Shown in pieces: positions 35,509-43,986 of a stretch of 64,000 nt of DNA. The stretch is from Natrinema salsiterrestre (GTDB taxonomy: Archaea > Halobacteriota > Halobacteria > Halobacteriales > Natrialbaceae): contig NZ_JAMQOT010000001.1 in the NCBI RefSeq assembly GCF_029502005.1, forward strand, positions 992,001 through 1,056,000. Direction: 5' to 3'. The notes under the pieces were generated by a model that was not told the origin of the DNA, ran no database searches, and worked only from the letters and a program-made list of their open reading frames with translations. The stretch's first letter is position 1. The number at the start of each line of letters is the position of its first letter. Made by a program: the position numbers and the translations under genes.

Positions 35509-36177
35509 CTAGATCCACTTCACGCCCACGTCGTGCATGTCCTCGTTGTACTTCGCGATGTTGATGACCAGCGGCGTGACGCTCTCGACTTCGGCCGCGT
35601 TGGCCAGCGGGCCGGCCTCGAGCGCGCGCAGCCCGTCGATCTCGTTCGCGACCGACAGGACGGTGTCTCCGGCGTCGTCGTCGTCCGCGACGACGAGCGT
35701 GTCGAGATCGAGGTCGTTCTCGAGGTTCGACAGGGCGTCGGCGGCGAGGTTGTGGAAGGCACCGACGACCGGTACGTCGTCGGGGGCTCGCCCGGCGACG
35801 AGCTGGGTGACGCTGCCTGCCTCGGGCGGATGGTAGTGGAGCCCGTCCTGGTCGCCCTGCATGCCGACGGCGGGCGTGACGAGGATCGAGTCCGCGTCGA
35901 GGCTGTCGGCGACCGCTTCGACGGTGTCGCCGACGTAGTACGGCGGAACGCTCAGAATGACGATATCCGCCCGATCGGCCGCCATCTCGTTGCCGAAGCC
36001 CTTGATGTCGACCTCGTCGGTGCGGTCCGCGAGCTCGTCCTCGTAGTCCGCGACCGCGTCGCGGGCCTTCTCGGGATCCCGCGACCCGATGAGGATCTCG
36101 TGGTTCGTATCGCGTGCAAACCGCAGCGCGAGTCCCTCGCCGATATCGCCGGTGCCGCCGAGTAGTGCAATTCGCAT
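35509..36177 (-). CDS. npdG: F420-dependent NADP reductase
   Basis: The ATG at 36177 gives 222 residues. AATAAAA at 36202-36208, read on the minus strand, is the TATA box 25-31 bases upstream. The N-terminal Rossmann motif is IALLGGTGDIGEGLALR. The NADP-selective loop is IGSRDPEKA. The C-terminal part (VGAFHNLAADAL) fits F420H2:NADP oxidoreductase. The enzyme moves hydride between coenzyme F420 and NADP in the cytoplasm. Confidence 0.9.
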   Translation of the reverse strand: MRIALLGGTGDIGEGLALRFARDTNHEILIGSRDPEKARDAVADYEDELADRTDEVDIKGFGNEMAADRADIVILSVPPYYVGDTVEAVADSLDADSILVTPAVGMQGDQDGLHYHPPEAGSVTQLVAGRAPDDVPVVGAFHNLAADALSNLENDLDLDTLVVADDDDAGDTVLSVANEIDGLRALEAGPLANAAEVESVTPLVINIAKYNEDMHDVGVKWI

Positions 36178-36327
36178 ACCCGCCTCTCCGGACGGCACCC
36201 GAATAAAAGGGCCGGAGATCGGCCGATATCGCCGGGTTCTCGGACGGCGTCGACGAACCGTCTCGGACTCTCGGATCCACCGGACATCTGACGCTCGCCG
36301 AGTAGTTCTCGAGTTCAAAGCCCGCGT

Positions 36328-36585
36328 TCAGGGCGCGTCGTCCTCGGTCGGGTTCATCGCCGACCCCAGACCGCTGTCGTACGCGTCGCGCTCTTCGACC
36401 TCGCGAATCCGCTGCTCGAGCCGCGTCTCCACTTCCTGCCGCCGGTCCTCGTCGACGTCAGGGTTGTTCGACAGATCACGGACGTCCTGGCGGGCGGTCC
36501 GCAACACGGCGACGGCTTCCTCGGTCTCGAGGTCGGCCGCGCGATCGAGCGCGCGCTCGACGTCCGCGAGCGTGGTCTCTGTCAT
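36328..36585 (-). CDS. Conserved haloarchaeal helical protein, function unknown
   Basis: The ATG at 36585 gives 85 residues: MTETTLADVERALDRAADLE. It is a charged, all-helical small protein (EEAVAVLRTARQDVRDLSN, RRQEVETRLEQRIREVEER) with an acidic tail. The size and pattern suggest a small conserved haloarchaeal family. No motif points to a function. Confidence 0.7.
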   Translation of the reverse strand: MTETTLADVERALDRAADLETEEAVAVLRTARQDVRDLSNNPDVDEDRRQEVETRLEQRIREVEERDAYDSGLGSAMNPTEDDAP

Positions 36586-36940
36586 AGCGGCCCTTCCGCG
36601 GGAACACGGATCAACGACCGGCCGGAAAGCGCCACGTCGGCGGCTCGAGTCCGTCGCCGGGGCTTCCGTTACCCGGCCGGTCATACGGTACCGGACGAGA
36701 GGCCGGTGGCGTCCCGGAGCCGCTGGTTCGGGGCGCTCGCCGTTCGGGGCACGTAAGTACCGCCTGCATGCTCACCGGACATCTTGATACGGCGAATCGT
36801 ATTGAGGATGTGTTGAATATGGATTTCGTCGCGTCTCCGAGTCGTCACTGGCGGCGTTTCACGACCGTTACTGACCGCGTTCGGGGAGACGACGACACCG
36901 AGCCGTGGCGGCCGGCTCGGGGAGGAGGTGGTCTCCGAAT
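36586..36940. other. Intergenic region before the cytochrome oxidase gene
   Basis: About 355 bp with no supported gene. The stretch 36777-36830 is AT-richer and may hold the oxidase promoter. A GGAGGAGG stretch at 36921-36928 is a good ribosome-binding site for the ATG at 36941, so this transcript is probably not leaderless. Confidence 0.5.
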
Positions 36941-39406
36941 ATGAGTGATTTCCCGCCGCGGACGACGATCAAGCGGTGGCTGGTGACGACCAACCACAAG
37001 GACGTCGGCGTCCTCTATCTGGGGACGGCGCTGTTCTTCCTCGTCGCCGGCGGCGTCCTCGCACTGCTGTTCCGCGCCCACCTGTGGGAGGCCGGCGGCA
37101 CCGGGCTGCTCGGCAACACCGAGTACAATCAGTCGGTCTCGATCCACGGCCTCCTGATGGTGTTCTGGTTCCTCTCCCCGTTCGGGTTCGGCTTCGCGAA
37201 CTACTTCGTCCCCTTACAGATCGGGGCGAAGGATCTGGCGTTCCCGCGGCTGAACGCGTTGAGTTACTGGTTTTACCTGTTCTCGGGCGTTCTCGTCTTG
37301 CTCTCGTTCTTCCAGGGAGTCACGTGGGCCAACGGCTGGTACATGTACGCGCCGCTGAACGTCCCGATCTACAACCCCGGCTACACGCTGACGATGGGTG
37401 GGAACACGACCATCCTCGCACTGACCCTGTTCGTCATGTCGGTCACCCTCGGCTCGGTGAACTTCCTCACGACGATCCACCGCTGCCGTGCGGAAGGCAT
37501 GGGCCTCTGGAACATGCCGCTGTTCACGTGGAGCATCCTGCTGACCGTCTGGATGATGCTGTTCGCCTTCGCGGCGCTGCTTGCGGCACTCATCCTCCTG
37601 TTGACCGACCGCCTCCTGCTGACCCAGTACTACTCCTCGACGGCGGAGGGCTCGAGCCTCCTGTGGGGTCACCTGTTCTGGTTCTTCGGGCATCCGGAGG
37701 TCTACATCGTCTTCTTCCCGTCGCTGGGGATCATGTTCGAGACGTTCCAGACCTTCTGCGGCCGACGCCTCGTCGGCCGGAAGTGGGTCATCATCGCGAT
37801 GGTCCTCGTCGCGGTGCAGTCGTTCCTCGTCTGGATGCACCACATGTTCCTGACGACGATCAATCTCCCCATCAAGACGCTCTTCATGGCGACGACGATC
37901 GGCATCTCGCTGCCCTTCGACCTGATGGTCTTCTCGCTGATCTACACGATGCTCAAGGGGCGGGTGCGCTTTACCACCCCCTTCCTGTTCAACCTCGGCG
38001 CGCTCGTCCTGTTCATCATCGGCGGCATTACCGGCGTCTTCCTCGGTGCCGTCGTACTGGACTACTCGTTCCGCGGGACCTACTGGGTCGTCGCCCACTT
38101 CCACTACGTGATGGTCGCGGGCGTCACCGCACTGATCGGCGGACTCTACTACTGGTGGCCGAAGATCACCGGGAAGATGTACTCCGAGCGACTCGGGAAG
38201 CTCAGCTTCGCCGTCTACTTCGTCGGCTTCAACCTGCTGTACTTCCCGATGTTCATCGTCTGGGAGACGCCGCGTCGCGTCTTCCACTACGGGGAGGGCG
38301 CACAGCTCTACCACCAGGCGGCGACCGTCGGGGCGTACGTGCTCGCCCTCTCGGTCCTGCTCGTCTTCGTCACCCTCGCGAAGAGTTACGCCACGGGTCC
38401 CGACGCGCCCGATAACCCGTGGGCGTACTCGCGGACCGCCGAGTGGGCGACCACCTCACCGCCCCCGCTCGAGAACTGGCCGAGCCGCCCCAGCTACGCC
38501 AGCGGGAAACTCGAGTTCGTCGACGATTCGACCGCCACCGACGGCGGTGCGGCCGCACACGAGCGCGTCGGCGAAGCCGAGTCGCTCGAGGGAGACCACG
38601 AGGATCACGCGAGCATCTGGCCCCTCGGTATCGGGTTCGGCATGTTCGTCACGTTCCTCGGACTGTCGGGGATGACCCCCTACGTCGCCGAGTTCGCCAC
38701 CGCGCGCGGCGCGGAGGTGTCGGGCGTCGGCTCGACCAACGTCCTCTATCCGGTGCTCTCGCTCGTCGGCGTCGGGATCCTCGGGTTCACGCTCTTCGAA
38801 TACGGCCGCGAGCGGTTCAACGCGCCCCAGATGGCCATCGCCGAGCGCTGGCCGTTCGAGGGCGTCGGCACGACCAAGACCGGCGTCTGGATCTTCCTGG
38901 CCTCGGACGTCGTCGTCTTCGGGGCCGTCATCGGCGCGTACGTCTTCTTGCGACTTCATACCGGCTGGGGAGAGATCGAGCCCGTGCCGCCGTCGGAGAT
39001 CATCGGTCTCGTCAACACCTACGTCCTCCTGACCTCGAGTTTCACGGTCGTCCTCGCGCTGGTGATGGCCGAACGGGAGCACAAGGGCGGGCTGCTGGCG
39101 TCGATGGGAGCCACCCTGCTACTCGGGTTCACGTTCCTCGGCGTCAAGGGCTACGAGTGGAGTCAGGAGTTCGCCCACGACATCTACTGGTTCACCGACC
39201 TCGAGTACTCGATGTACTTCGTGACGACCGGCCTTCACGCCCTCCACGTCATCCTCGGGCTGCTCATCGCCGGGTTCATGCTCTACCGCATCGCGGCCGT
39301 CGACGCCTACCTCCGGGACAGTCGACCCGTCGAGTTCTTCGGGCTCTACTGGCACTTCGTCGACATCGTCTGGGTGATCCTGTTCCCGCTGTTCTACCTC
39401 GTGTAG
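36941..39406 (+). CDS. Fused cytochrome c oxidase subunits I+III
   Basis: The ATG at 36941 follows a GGAGG site and gives 821 residues. Residues ~1-500 are subunit I. Heme-ligand H69 is in SIHG. Cu-B/heme ligands are H251 with Y255 in GHPEVY, H300/H301, and H386/H388 in AHFHYV. The D-channel Asp is D98 (GAKDLAFPR), and E253 is present. Residues ~610-821 are a subunit III-like helical domain. The K-channel segment reads GISLPFDLMVF, so the usual Lys seems to be Met (~329). No subunit II gene is adjacent. It is a membrane terminal oxidase of respiration. Confidence 0.95.
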   Translation: MSDFPPRTTIKRWLVTTNHKDVGVLYLGTALFFLVAGGVLALLFRAHLWEAGGTGLLGNTEYNQSVSIHGLLMVFWFLSPFGFGFANYFVPLQIGAKDLAFPRLNALSYWFYLFSGVLVLLSFFQGVTWANGWYMYAPLNVPIYNPGYTLTMGGNTTILALTLFVMSVTLGSVNFLTTIHRCRAEGMGLWNMPLFTWSILLTVWMMLFAFAALLAALILLLTDRLLLTQYYSSTAEGSSLLWGHLFWFFGHPEVYIVFFPSLGIMFETFQTFCGRRLVGRKWVIIAMVLVAVQSFLVWMHHMFLTTINLPIKTLFMATTIGISLPFDLMVFSLIYTMLKGRVRFTTPFLFNLGALVLFIIGGITGVFLGAVVLDYSFRGTYWVVAHFHYVMVAGVTALIGGLYYWWPKITGKMYSERLGKLSFAVYFVGFNLLYFPMFIVWETPRRVFHYGEGAQLYHQAATVGAYVLALSVLLVFVTLAKSYATGPDAPDNPWAYSRTAEWATTSPPPLENWPSRPSYASGKLEFVDDSTATDGGAAAHERVGEAESLEGDHEDHASIWPLGIGFGMFVTFLGLSGMTPYVAEFATARGAEVSGVGSTNVLYPVLSLVGVGILGFTLFEYGRERFNAPQMAIAERWPFEGVGTTKTGVWIFLASDVVVFGAVIGAYVFLRLHTGWGEIEPVPPSEIIGLVNTYVLLTSSFTVVLALVMAEREHKGGLLASMGATLLLGFTFLGVKGYEWSQEFAHDIYWFTDLEYSMYFVTTGLHALHVILGLLIAGFMLYRIAAVDAYLRDSRPVEFFGLYWHFVDIVWVILFPLFYLV

Positions 39407-39514
39407 CGCGGTCGATGCCGTTTTTCCGCACGCGGTGAGCGAAGAGACCTCGAGGCGATCCGCCGATCGGAGGAGATCAACCGAATACAAGGAGATCCCC
39501 GTCGAACGAGGCGT

Positions 39515-40282
39515 ATGGAACTCTCGAGCATCGTCGATCGACTCGACGAGGAGTTGCGAACCGCCGACTACGCCGACCTCGACGCCAGCGCGAACGGGCT
39601 GCAGGTCGGCCCGGAGGAGGCCGAGATCGAACGCGTCGCGGTCGCCGTCGACGGGGTCCGTGAGACGTTCGACCGCGCGATCGAGGCCGACGCCGATCTG
39701 CTCGTCGTCCACCACGGGCTCTCGTGGGGCGGCTTCGACCGCGTGACCGGCCGGACCTACGACCGGATCGCCCCGCTGATCGAGCACGACCTCGCGCTGT
39801 ACGTCTCCCACCTCCCGCTGGACGGCCACCAGAAGCTGGGCAACGCCGCCGGCGTCGCCGACCTGCTCGACCTCGAAGATCGGGAGCCCTTCGGCGAACT
39901 CGGTCCCGAGTACATCGGGCAGCGCGGAACGGCGGCCGATCCATACGATCCCGAGGAGCTGCGCCAGCGCCTCGAGACGGATCTCGAGACCGGCGGCCAG
40001 CCGGTCCAGCACCTCGCGTTCGGCCCGGACGAGATCGAGGACGTCGCGATCGTCACCGGCAGCGGCATCGACTGGCTCGACGAGGCCGTCGCCGCTGATG
40101 CGGACGCGCTGGTGACCGGCGAGGGGAAGGGGAAAGCCTACCACGAGGCCCAGGAGGCCGGTATTCACGTGTTCCTCGCGGGCCACTACGCGACGGAGAC
40201 GTTCGGCGTGCGGGCGCTGCAGGAGCGAGTGGAAGAGTGGGGGCTCGAGACGACGTTCCTCGATGTGCCGACCGGGCTGTAA
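39515..40282 (+). CDS. Nif3-like dinuclear metal-centre protein (DUF34)
   Basis: This 255-residue protein has family marks: DASANGLQVG, LLVVHHGLSWGG (metal-binding histidines), LYVSHLPLDGHQKLGNA, VTGSGIDWLDEA, and the late HYATETFGV. Nif3/YbgI proteins form toroidal hexamers with two metals per subunit. They have been linked to GTP cyclohydrolase-type chemistry or metal insertion, but the role is unsettled. Confidence 0.93.
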   Translation: MELSSIVDRLDEELRTADYADLDASANGLQVGPEEAEIERVAVAVDGVRETFDRAIEADADLLVVHHGLSWGGFDRVTGRTYDRIAPLIEHDLALYVSHLPLDGHQKLGNAAGVADLLDLEDREPFGELGPEYIGQRGTAADPYDPEELRQRLETDLETGGQPVQHLAFGPDEIEDVAIVTGSGIDWLDEAVAADADALVTGEGKGKAYHEAQEAGIHVFLAGHYATETFGVRALQERVEEWGLETTFLDVPTGL

Positions 40283-40412
40283 GCGGGGCTGGTCCCGATC
40301 GGTGTCGAGGATCGTCTCGTACTCGTCGATCGGGCGGCGATTTACGCGGGCTGAACTCGCAAGGGAATGGTCTATGTTAGCATATAACGTGAGACTGGGC
40401 GGGTGGGAGAGA

Positions 40413-40832
40413 ATGGCAACAACCACGGGAGACCCGAAAGCCCTCGTCACCGAGTACGCGGAAATTTGGAACGATCAGGAGTTCGAACGGTTCTCGGATA
40501 CCGTGGCCGACTCGTTCACCTTCACGTCCCCGACCAGCGGGACGATACGGGGCCGCGAAAACGTCGAAGCGTACGCCCGCGACGTCGCGGCGGCGTTTCC
40601 CGACTTCGAGATAACCGTCCACGAGATGCTCGCGGGCGAGAATCTAGTTATGACCGAAAGTACGATCTCGGGCACTCACGAGGGAGCGTTCGACGGGATC
40701 CCGGCGACCAACGAAACCGTCGAGATCCGAGACATGGCGAAGTTCGTCGTCGAAGACGGCAAACTGCAGGACGAGCATACGTTCTTCGACCGACACGAGT
40801 TTCTCGGCCAGCTCGGACTCCTCGAGGAGTGA
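40413..40832 (+). CDS. SnoaL-like polyketide cyclase/ester cyclase family protein
   Basis: This 139-residue protein starts at the ATG at 40413, preceded by a TATA-like CATATAACG about 30 bases upstream. The cone-shaped NTF2-like fold is suggested by EIWNDQEFERFSDTV, GRENVEAYARDVAAAFPDF and FVVEDGKLQDEHTFFD. Such proteins act on small molecules; the substrate is unknown. Confidence 0.8.
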   Translation: MATTTGDPKALVTEYAEIWNDQEFERFSDTVADSFTFTSPTSGTIRGRENVEAYARDVAAAFPDFEITVHEMLAGENLVMTESTISGTHEGAFDGIPATNETVEIRDMAKFVVEDGKLQDEHTFFDRHEFLGQLGLLEE

Positions 40833-41028
40833 GGCCGTCGGTTCTTTCGATCGCCGTCCCCGGTATCGAGAGCGTCGCGGGAGAATCGGCTGCGGACGAG
40901 ATCCGTCACCAGAACTCGCGAAGCGCCGAGGGGCAGTAACGACCCTCGAGAACGCACCGCTGCGCGCTCGGATAACCGAGGGGAAGCGAACCGCGGCGTT
41001 CAAACCGCTGGCTCGCGGATACGAGGAC

Positions 41029-42069
41029 ATGACCGAGGATCACGACCACGAGGGAGACGGCCACCACGACCCCGATCGGGACACCTTCTCGCACGATCCC
41101 GTCGGCCACGCGGAGGTCCGAGCCGGAATGACCGTCGGCGAGCTCGCGGACGAGTACGGCAACGCGGGCGTCGGCGCGGCGGACCTCCACGAGGCCGTCG
41201 ACGTGACCGAGGCGATGTTCGACGACGACGTGACCGTCTTCTTCGGCCTCGCGGGCGCGATGGTTCCGACGGGAATGCGCGCGATCGTCGCCGACCTGAT
41301 CCGGGACGGCTACATCGACGTGCTGGTCACGACCGGCGCGAATCTCACTCACGATTCGATCGAGGCCATCGGCGGGAAACACCACCACGGCGCGGCCCAC
41401 GCCGAGGGGAAGACCGAACGCGAACACGACGAGACGCTCCGAGACGAGGGCGTCGACCGTATCTACAACGTCTACCTGCCACAGGAGTTCTTCGCGACCT
41501 TCGAGTCGCACCTGCGCGAGGAGGTCTTTCCAGTGCTCGAGGAGGAGGGCGTCGTCCCCATCCAGCGACTCACGGAGGAACTCGGCCGCGCGAACGCCGA
41601 GATCAACGAGCGCGAGGACGTCGACGAGGACGCCGGCATCGCCGCTGCAGCATACGAGAACGACGTACCGATCTACTGTCCCGCGATTCAGGACTCCGTG
41701 CTCGGCCTGCAGGCCTGGATGTACTCCCAGACCTCGGACTTCTCGCTGGACGCGCTGGCGGACATGACCGGCCTCACCGACATCGCCTACGACACCGAGG
41801 AAGCCGGCGCGTTCGTCGTCGGCGGCGGCGTCCCCAAGAACTTCACCCTGCAGACGATGCTCGTCACCCCCGGCGCGTACGACTACGCCGTCCAGCTAAC
41901 CATGGACCCCAAACAGACCGGCGGCCTCTCCGGCGCGACGCTGGACGAAGCCCGCTCGTGGGGCAAACTCGAGACGGACGCCGACAACGTCTCCGTCTAC
42001 GCCGACGCGACGATCACGCTGCCGCTCGTGGTCGCCGCGGCTCGAGAACGGCTGGAAAATCGATCCTAA
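41029..42069 (+). CDS. dys: Deoxyhypusine synthase
   Basis: This 346-residue protein has family motifs: VTTGANLTHD (NAD-binding), the IQDSVLGLQ region, and GGGVPKNF with the catalytic lysine. It converts one lysine of aIF5A to deoxyhypusine using spermidine (or, in some archaea, agmatine) in the cytoplasm. The first ~25 residues are His/Asp-rich. aIF5A is not in the window. Confidence 0.95.
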   Translation: MTEDHDHEGDGHHDPDRDTFSHDPVGHAEVRAGMTVGELADEYGNAGVGAADLHEAVDVTEAMFDDDVTVFFGLAGAMVPTGMRAIVADLIRDGYIDVLVTTGANLTHDSIEAIGGKHHHGAAHAEGKTEREHDETLRDEGVDRIYNVYLPQEFFATFESHLREEVFPVLEEEGVVPIQRLTEELGRANAEINEREDVDEDAGIAAAAYENDVPIYCPAIQDSVLGLQAWMYSQTSDFSLDALADMTGLTDIAYDTEEAGAFVVGGGVPKNFTLQTMLVTPGAYDYAVQLTMDPKQTGGLSGATLDEARSWGKLETDADNVSVYADATITLPLVVAAARERLENRS

Positions 42070-42209
42070 CCCCGACAGCACCCGCTGGCGTCCAGTCGAC
42101 TCGGATCGTTCGACCACTGGATGCCCTCGAACGGTCGCAAATCTCTATTGAAACTGTATCGGTTGACTCGGTAACTACAGATACGAACGTATCTGCGGTA
42201 GCATGGGTT

Positions 42210-42527
42210 CTACATCGTTCCGCCGCTTTTATCGGGTTTTGGATCCGTGATTTTTACCGAATCTCCGTTTCGCACTTGAACGGCACATCCCTCGTGGGTG
42301 AATTCCACAGATACATCCGATGAGACACGCTGTGAATGTCGCATCAGTTCGTTCAGCGCCTCCGAGTTGATACTATCGTATAGCGGATCAAGGTCACATT
42401 CAGGAGTTCCCTGTACAGCGGAAATTCCTCGTATTACAGTCTGTACTATGGATTCCTTTGGTTGTTCTTCTACAAGGATTACCGATCCGCCGTCTGCGGC
42501 TACCTGATGTGGATTATAGTAGTCCAT
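42210..42527 (-). CDS. Low-GC HalOD1 output-domain protein
   Basis: This 105-residue protein has the HalOD1 pattern: a helix with ESIVQTVIRGISAVQG, then DLDPLYDSINSEALNELM, then a VSVEFTHEGCAVQVRNGDSV strand. HalOD1 is a haloarchaeal stand-alone output domain of signalling systems. Base use is unlike the neighbours: 22 of 60 bases in 42421-42480 are G or C, whereas most of the window is far above half. An AT-rich promoter lies upstream. It was probably acquired recently, or sits in a hypervariable island. A high-GC relative is at 51678. Confidence 0.8.
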   Translation of the reverse strand: MDYYNPHQVAADGGSVILVEEQPKESIVQTVIRGISAVQGTPECDLDPLYDSINSEALNELMRHSQRVSSDVSVEFTHEGCAVQVRNGDSVKITDPKPDKSGGTM

Positions 42528-42867
42528 TTAATAGTAAAATCGATTATAGCCGTATCAGATCTTTCCCTTGACATACAGGCTGTGATTTTCTGGGTGAACG
42601 TCTCTCAGACAGTGAGCGGTACATCTATCACCTGTACTTGCCGCGGGTTTCACATCCAACTCTGAGCGAAAAGCTGTACTACCAACTACTACTAACAAAT
42701 CGTATGGTAGCCAAATTTTCACGCTAAACTGGCCAATCGACGTGCGATGGCGCGCGCTGTCCGCGAGGCGCGACCATCGGGAGCGCCTCGGAAGCGAACG
42801 GAGAGCAAAGCGATCCGTGAGCAGACCGATCGAGCGATAGTGAGGGCGGCTGATATCACTGCGCGAG
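42528..42867. other. AT-rich to GC-rich transition, no gene
   Basis: 42528-42720 is unusually AT-rich and contains the promoter of the HalOD1 gene. 42720-42867 is GC-rich with short inverted motifs and leads into the first 142-bp element. Long open frames here on the minus strand are Arg/Ser-rich and not credible genes. Confidence 0.5.
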
Positions 42868-43009
42868 GGATGAGCGAACGAACGGAGTGAGTGAGCGGTA
42901 GCGCGGAACCGCAGGTTCCGCGAACCATCCGAACGGGCGCTGCGCGCCCGTGAGGAGAAATCGGCTGGGGAGGGCGTGGCGATTCCGTGGTGCCACGGTA
43001 GCAGAACGC
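42868..43009 (+). repeat. 142-bp structured element, copy 1
   Basis: This is the plus-strand copy of an inverted pair (copy 2 at 43845-43986). It starts GGATGAGCGA and ends GCAGAACGC. Hairpin 1 is GCGGAACC-GCA-GGTTCCGC (42903-42921). The invariant spacer GAACCATCCGA follows. Hairpin 2 is ACGGGCGC-TGC-GCGCCCGT (42933-42951). The ~55-base 3' part is identical in both copies and includes the CCGTGGTGCCACGG palindrome. Confidence 0.9.
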
Positions 43010-43115
43010 TCGCTTCACCCGTATTCCAGTTACAGAGAGTTCGACACGTTCGGGACTGCTCGAGCCACGACCGGAGAACTACCGACCGAAATCGGATAGA
43101 TACGGTCCCGTTTGC

Positions 43116-43303
43116 ATTAGTTATAAGTCGATCCGCGAGAACGTTCAATCGGAGCGAGTCTCCGAACGTGTGAACGGAGGGGGCTGCATCGAAACGCCCC
43201 GGGTGTCCAAGCACCCGAGGCTCGCTTCCAAACCCGAGAGGGTCTCGAAGCATGACCGCATACATCCTACCGGGATATAAACGTCCCGCACGACAGTGGA
43301 ATC
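43116..43303 (-). ncRNA. Structured element A, candidate small RNA divergent from the zinc-ribbon gene
   Basis: Read on the minus strand, this 188-nt block aligns with 52375-52556. The first 38 bases match at 31 positions and include the TATA-like TTTATATC. Two stem-loops follow: CGGGTG-loop-CACCCG (43200-43217) and GGGGC-loop-GCCCC (43180-43200). Both copies end in CTTATAACTAAT. Indels between the copies shift the frame, so a protein is unlikely. Transcription start about 25 bases after the TATA box would begin inside the block, before the stems. Being an RNA is inferred. Confidence 0.45.
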
Positions 43304-43367
43304 AACCCTCACAACCAGCGACAGCGCCCGATCGCGGGGACCGCCCGTATCGCCGCCGGAGGCTCCA

Positions 43368-43598
43368 ATGAGCGACGAGCGCGCCGACCCCACGAGCAGC
43401 GAGCCGTCCGCCCCCACCGACGACGTGCCGTACTCGCTCGAGCGGGCGCGGGAGCGCTTCGACCCCGCACTCCCCGACTGCCCCCTCTGTGGCACCCCCA
43501 TCTGGGCCGTCTCGGTTATCGGCCCGCTCGAGGCCAGCGCCGCCCCCTGCGGCTGTACGGTCACGCCCGGTCTCCTCGAGACCGACCGCGAGTACTGA
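43368..43598 (+). CDS. Small CPxCG-type zinc-ribbon protein
   Basis: The ATG at 43368 has a GGAGG ribosome-binding site five bases upstream (43358-43362), unusual in a genome of mostly leaderless genes. The 76 residues end in a zinc ribbon: CPLCGTPIWAVSVIG, then APCGCTVTPG (CPLC plus CGC). An acidic N-terminus precedes a PYSLERARERFDP helix. Similar small haloarchaeal zinc-ribbon proteins have regulatory roles. It is divergent from element A. A broken relative is at 52145-52311 beside element B. Confidence 0.75.
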   Translation: MSDERADPTSSEPSAPTDDVPYSLERARERFDPALPDCPLCGTPIWAVSVIGPLEASAAPCGCTVTPGLLETDREY

Positions 43599-43844
43599 CT
43601 CGCGGGGGATCGTCGCGGCTCGAGGGCGGGCTCGAGTCCCGACGGACAGTCGGGTATCCGACGGTAGTCGGTCGGGAGTAGGGGGGCCACCACCGTTCGA
43701 CCACCGCGATCCTCGCGGCGACCGCTGCTGTCGGATAGTCGGTCCGGAATCGGGATTGAACCGAATTGGGGGTCCGAGTATGGTAGCGCCGTCCGGTTCG
43801 GACGAATTGAACCGGGTACTCGAGACGGACGAGAGAGACGGAAC
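43599..43844. other. Gap between the zinc-ribbon gene and repeat copy 2
   Basis: About 245 bp. No gene is supported. A short AT-richer segment near 43750 has no clear motif. Open frames on both strands are rich in Arg, Pro and Ser. Confidence 0.5.
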
Positions 43845-43986
43845 GCGTTCTGCTACCGTGGCACCACGGAATCGCCACGCCCTCCCCAGCCGATTTCTAC
43901 TCACGGACGCTTCGCGTCCGTTCGGATGGTTCGCGGGACCATCGGTCCCGCGCTAACGCTCGGTCGCGTCGCTCCCTCGCTCATCC
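43845..43986 (-). repeat. 142-bp structured element, copy 2 (inverted)
   Basis: This is the minus-strand copy, exactly the length of copy 1 and alignable without gaps. Hairpin 1 has stem GCGGGACC/GGTCCCGC (43933-43951). Hairpin 2 has stem ACGGACGC/GCGTCCGT (43903-43921). Relative to copy 1, each stem differs by one base pair changed on both arms; the loops differ freely. Outside the 142 bases the flanks do not match. Confidence 0.9.

Noticed and set aside
42976-43173. Frames starting MAIPWCHGSRT at 42976 (+) and at 43878 (-)
   Set aside because: Both start inside the 142-bp repeat, which explains the shared N-terminus. The rest is unrelated and unlike haloarchaeal proteins.
42555-43265. Long minus-strand open frame starting MYAVMLRDPLG
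   Set aside because: It runs through element A and the first 142-bp repeat. Its translation is Arg/Ser/His-rich, and its conservation with 52413-52565 follows hairpins, not codons.
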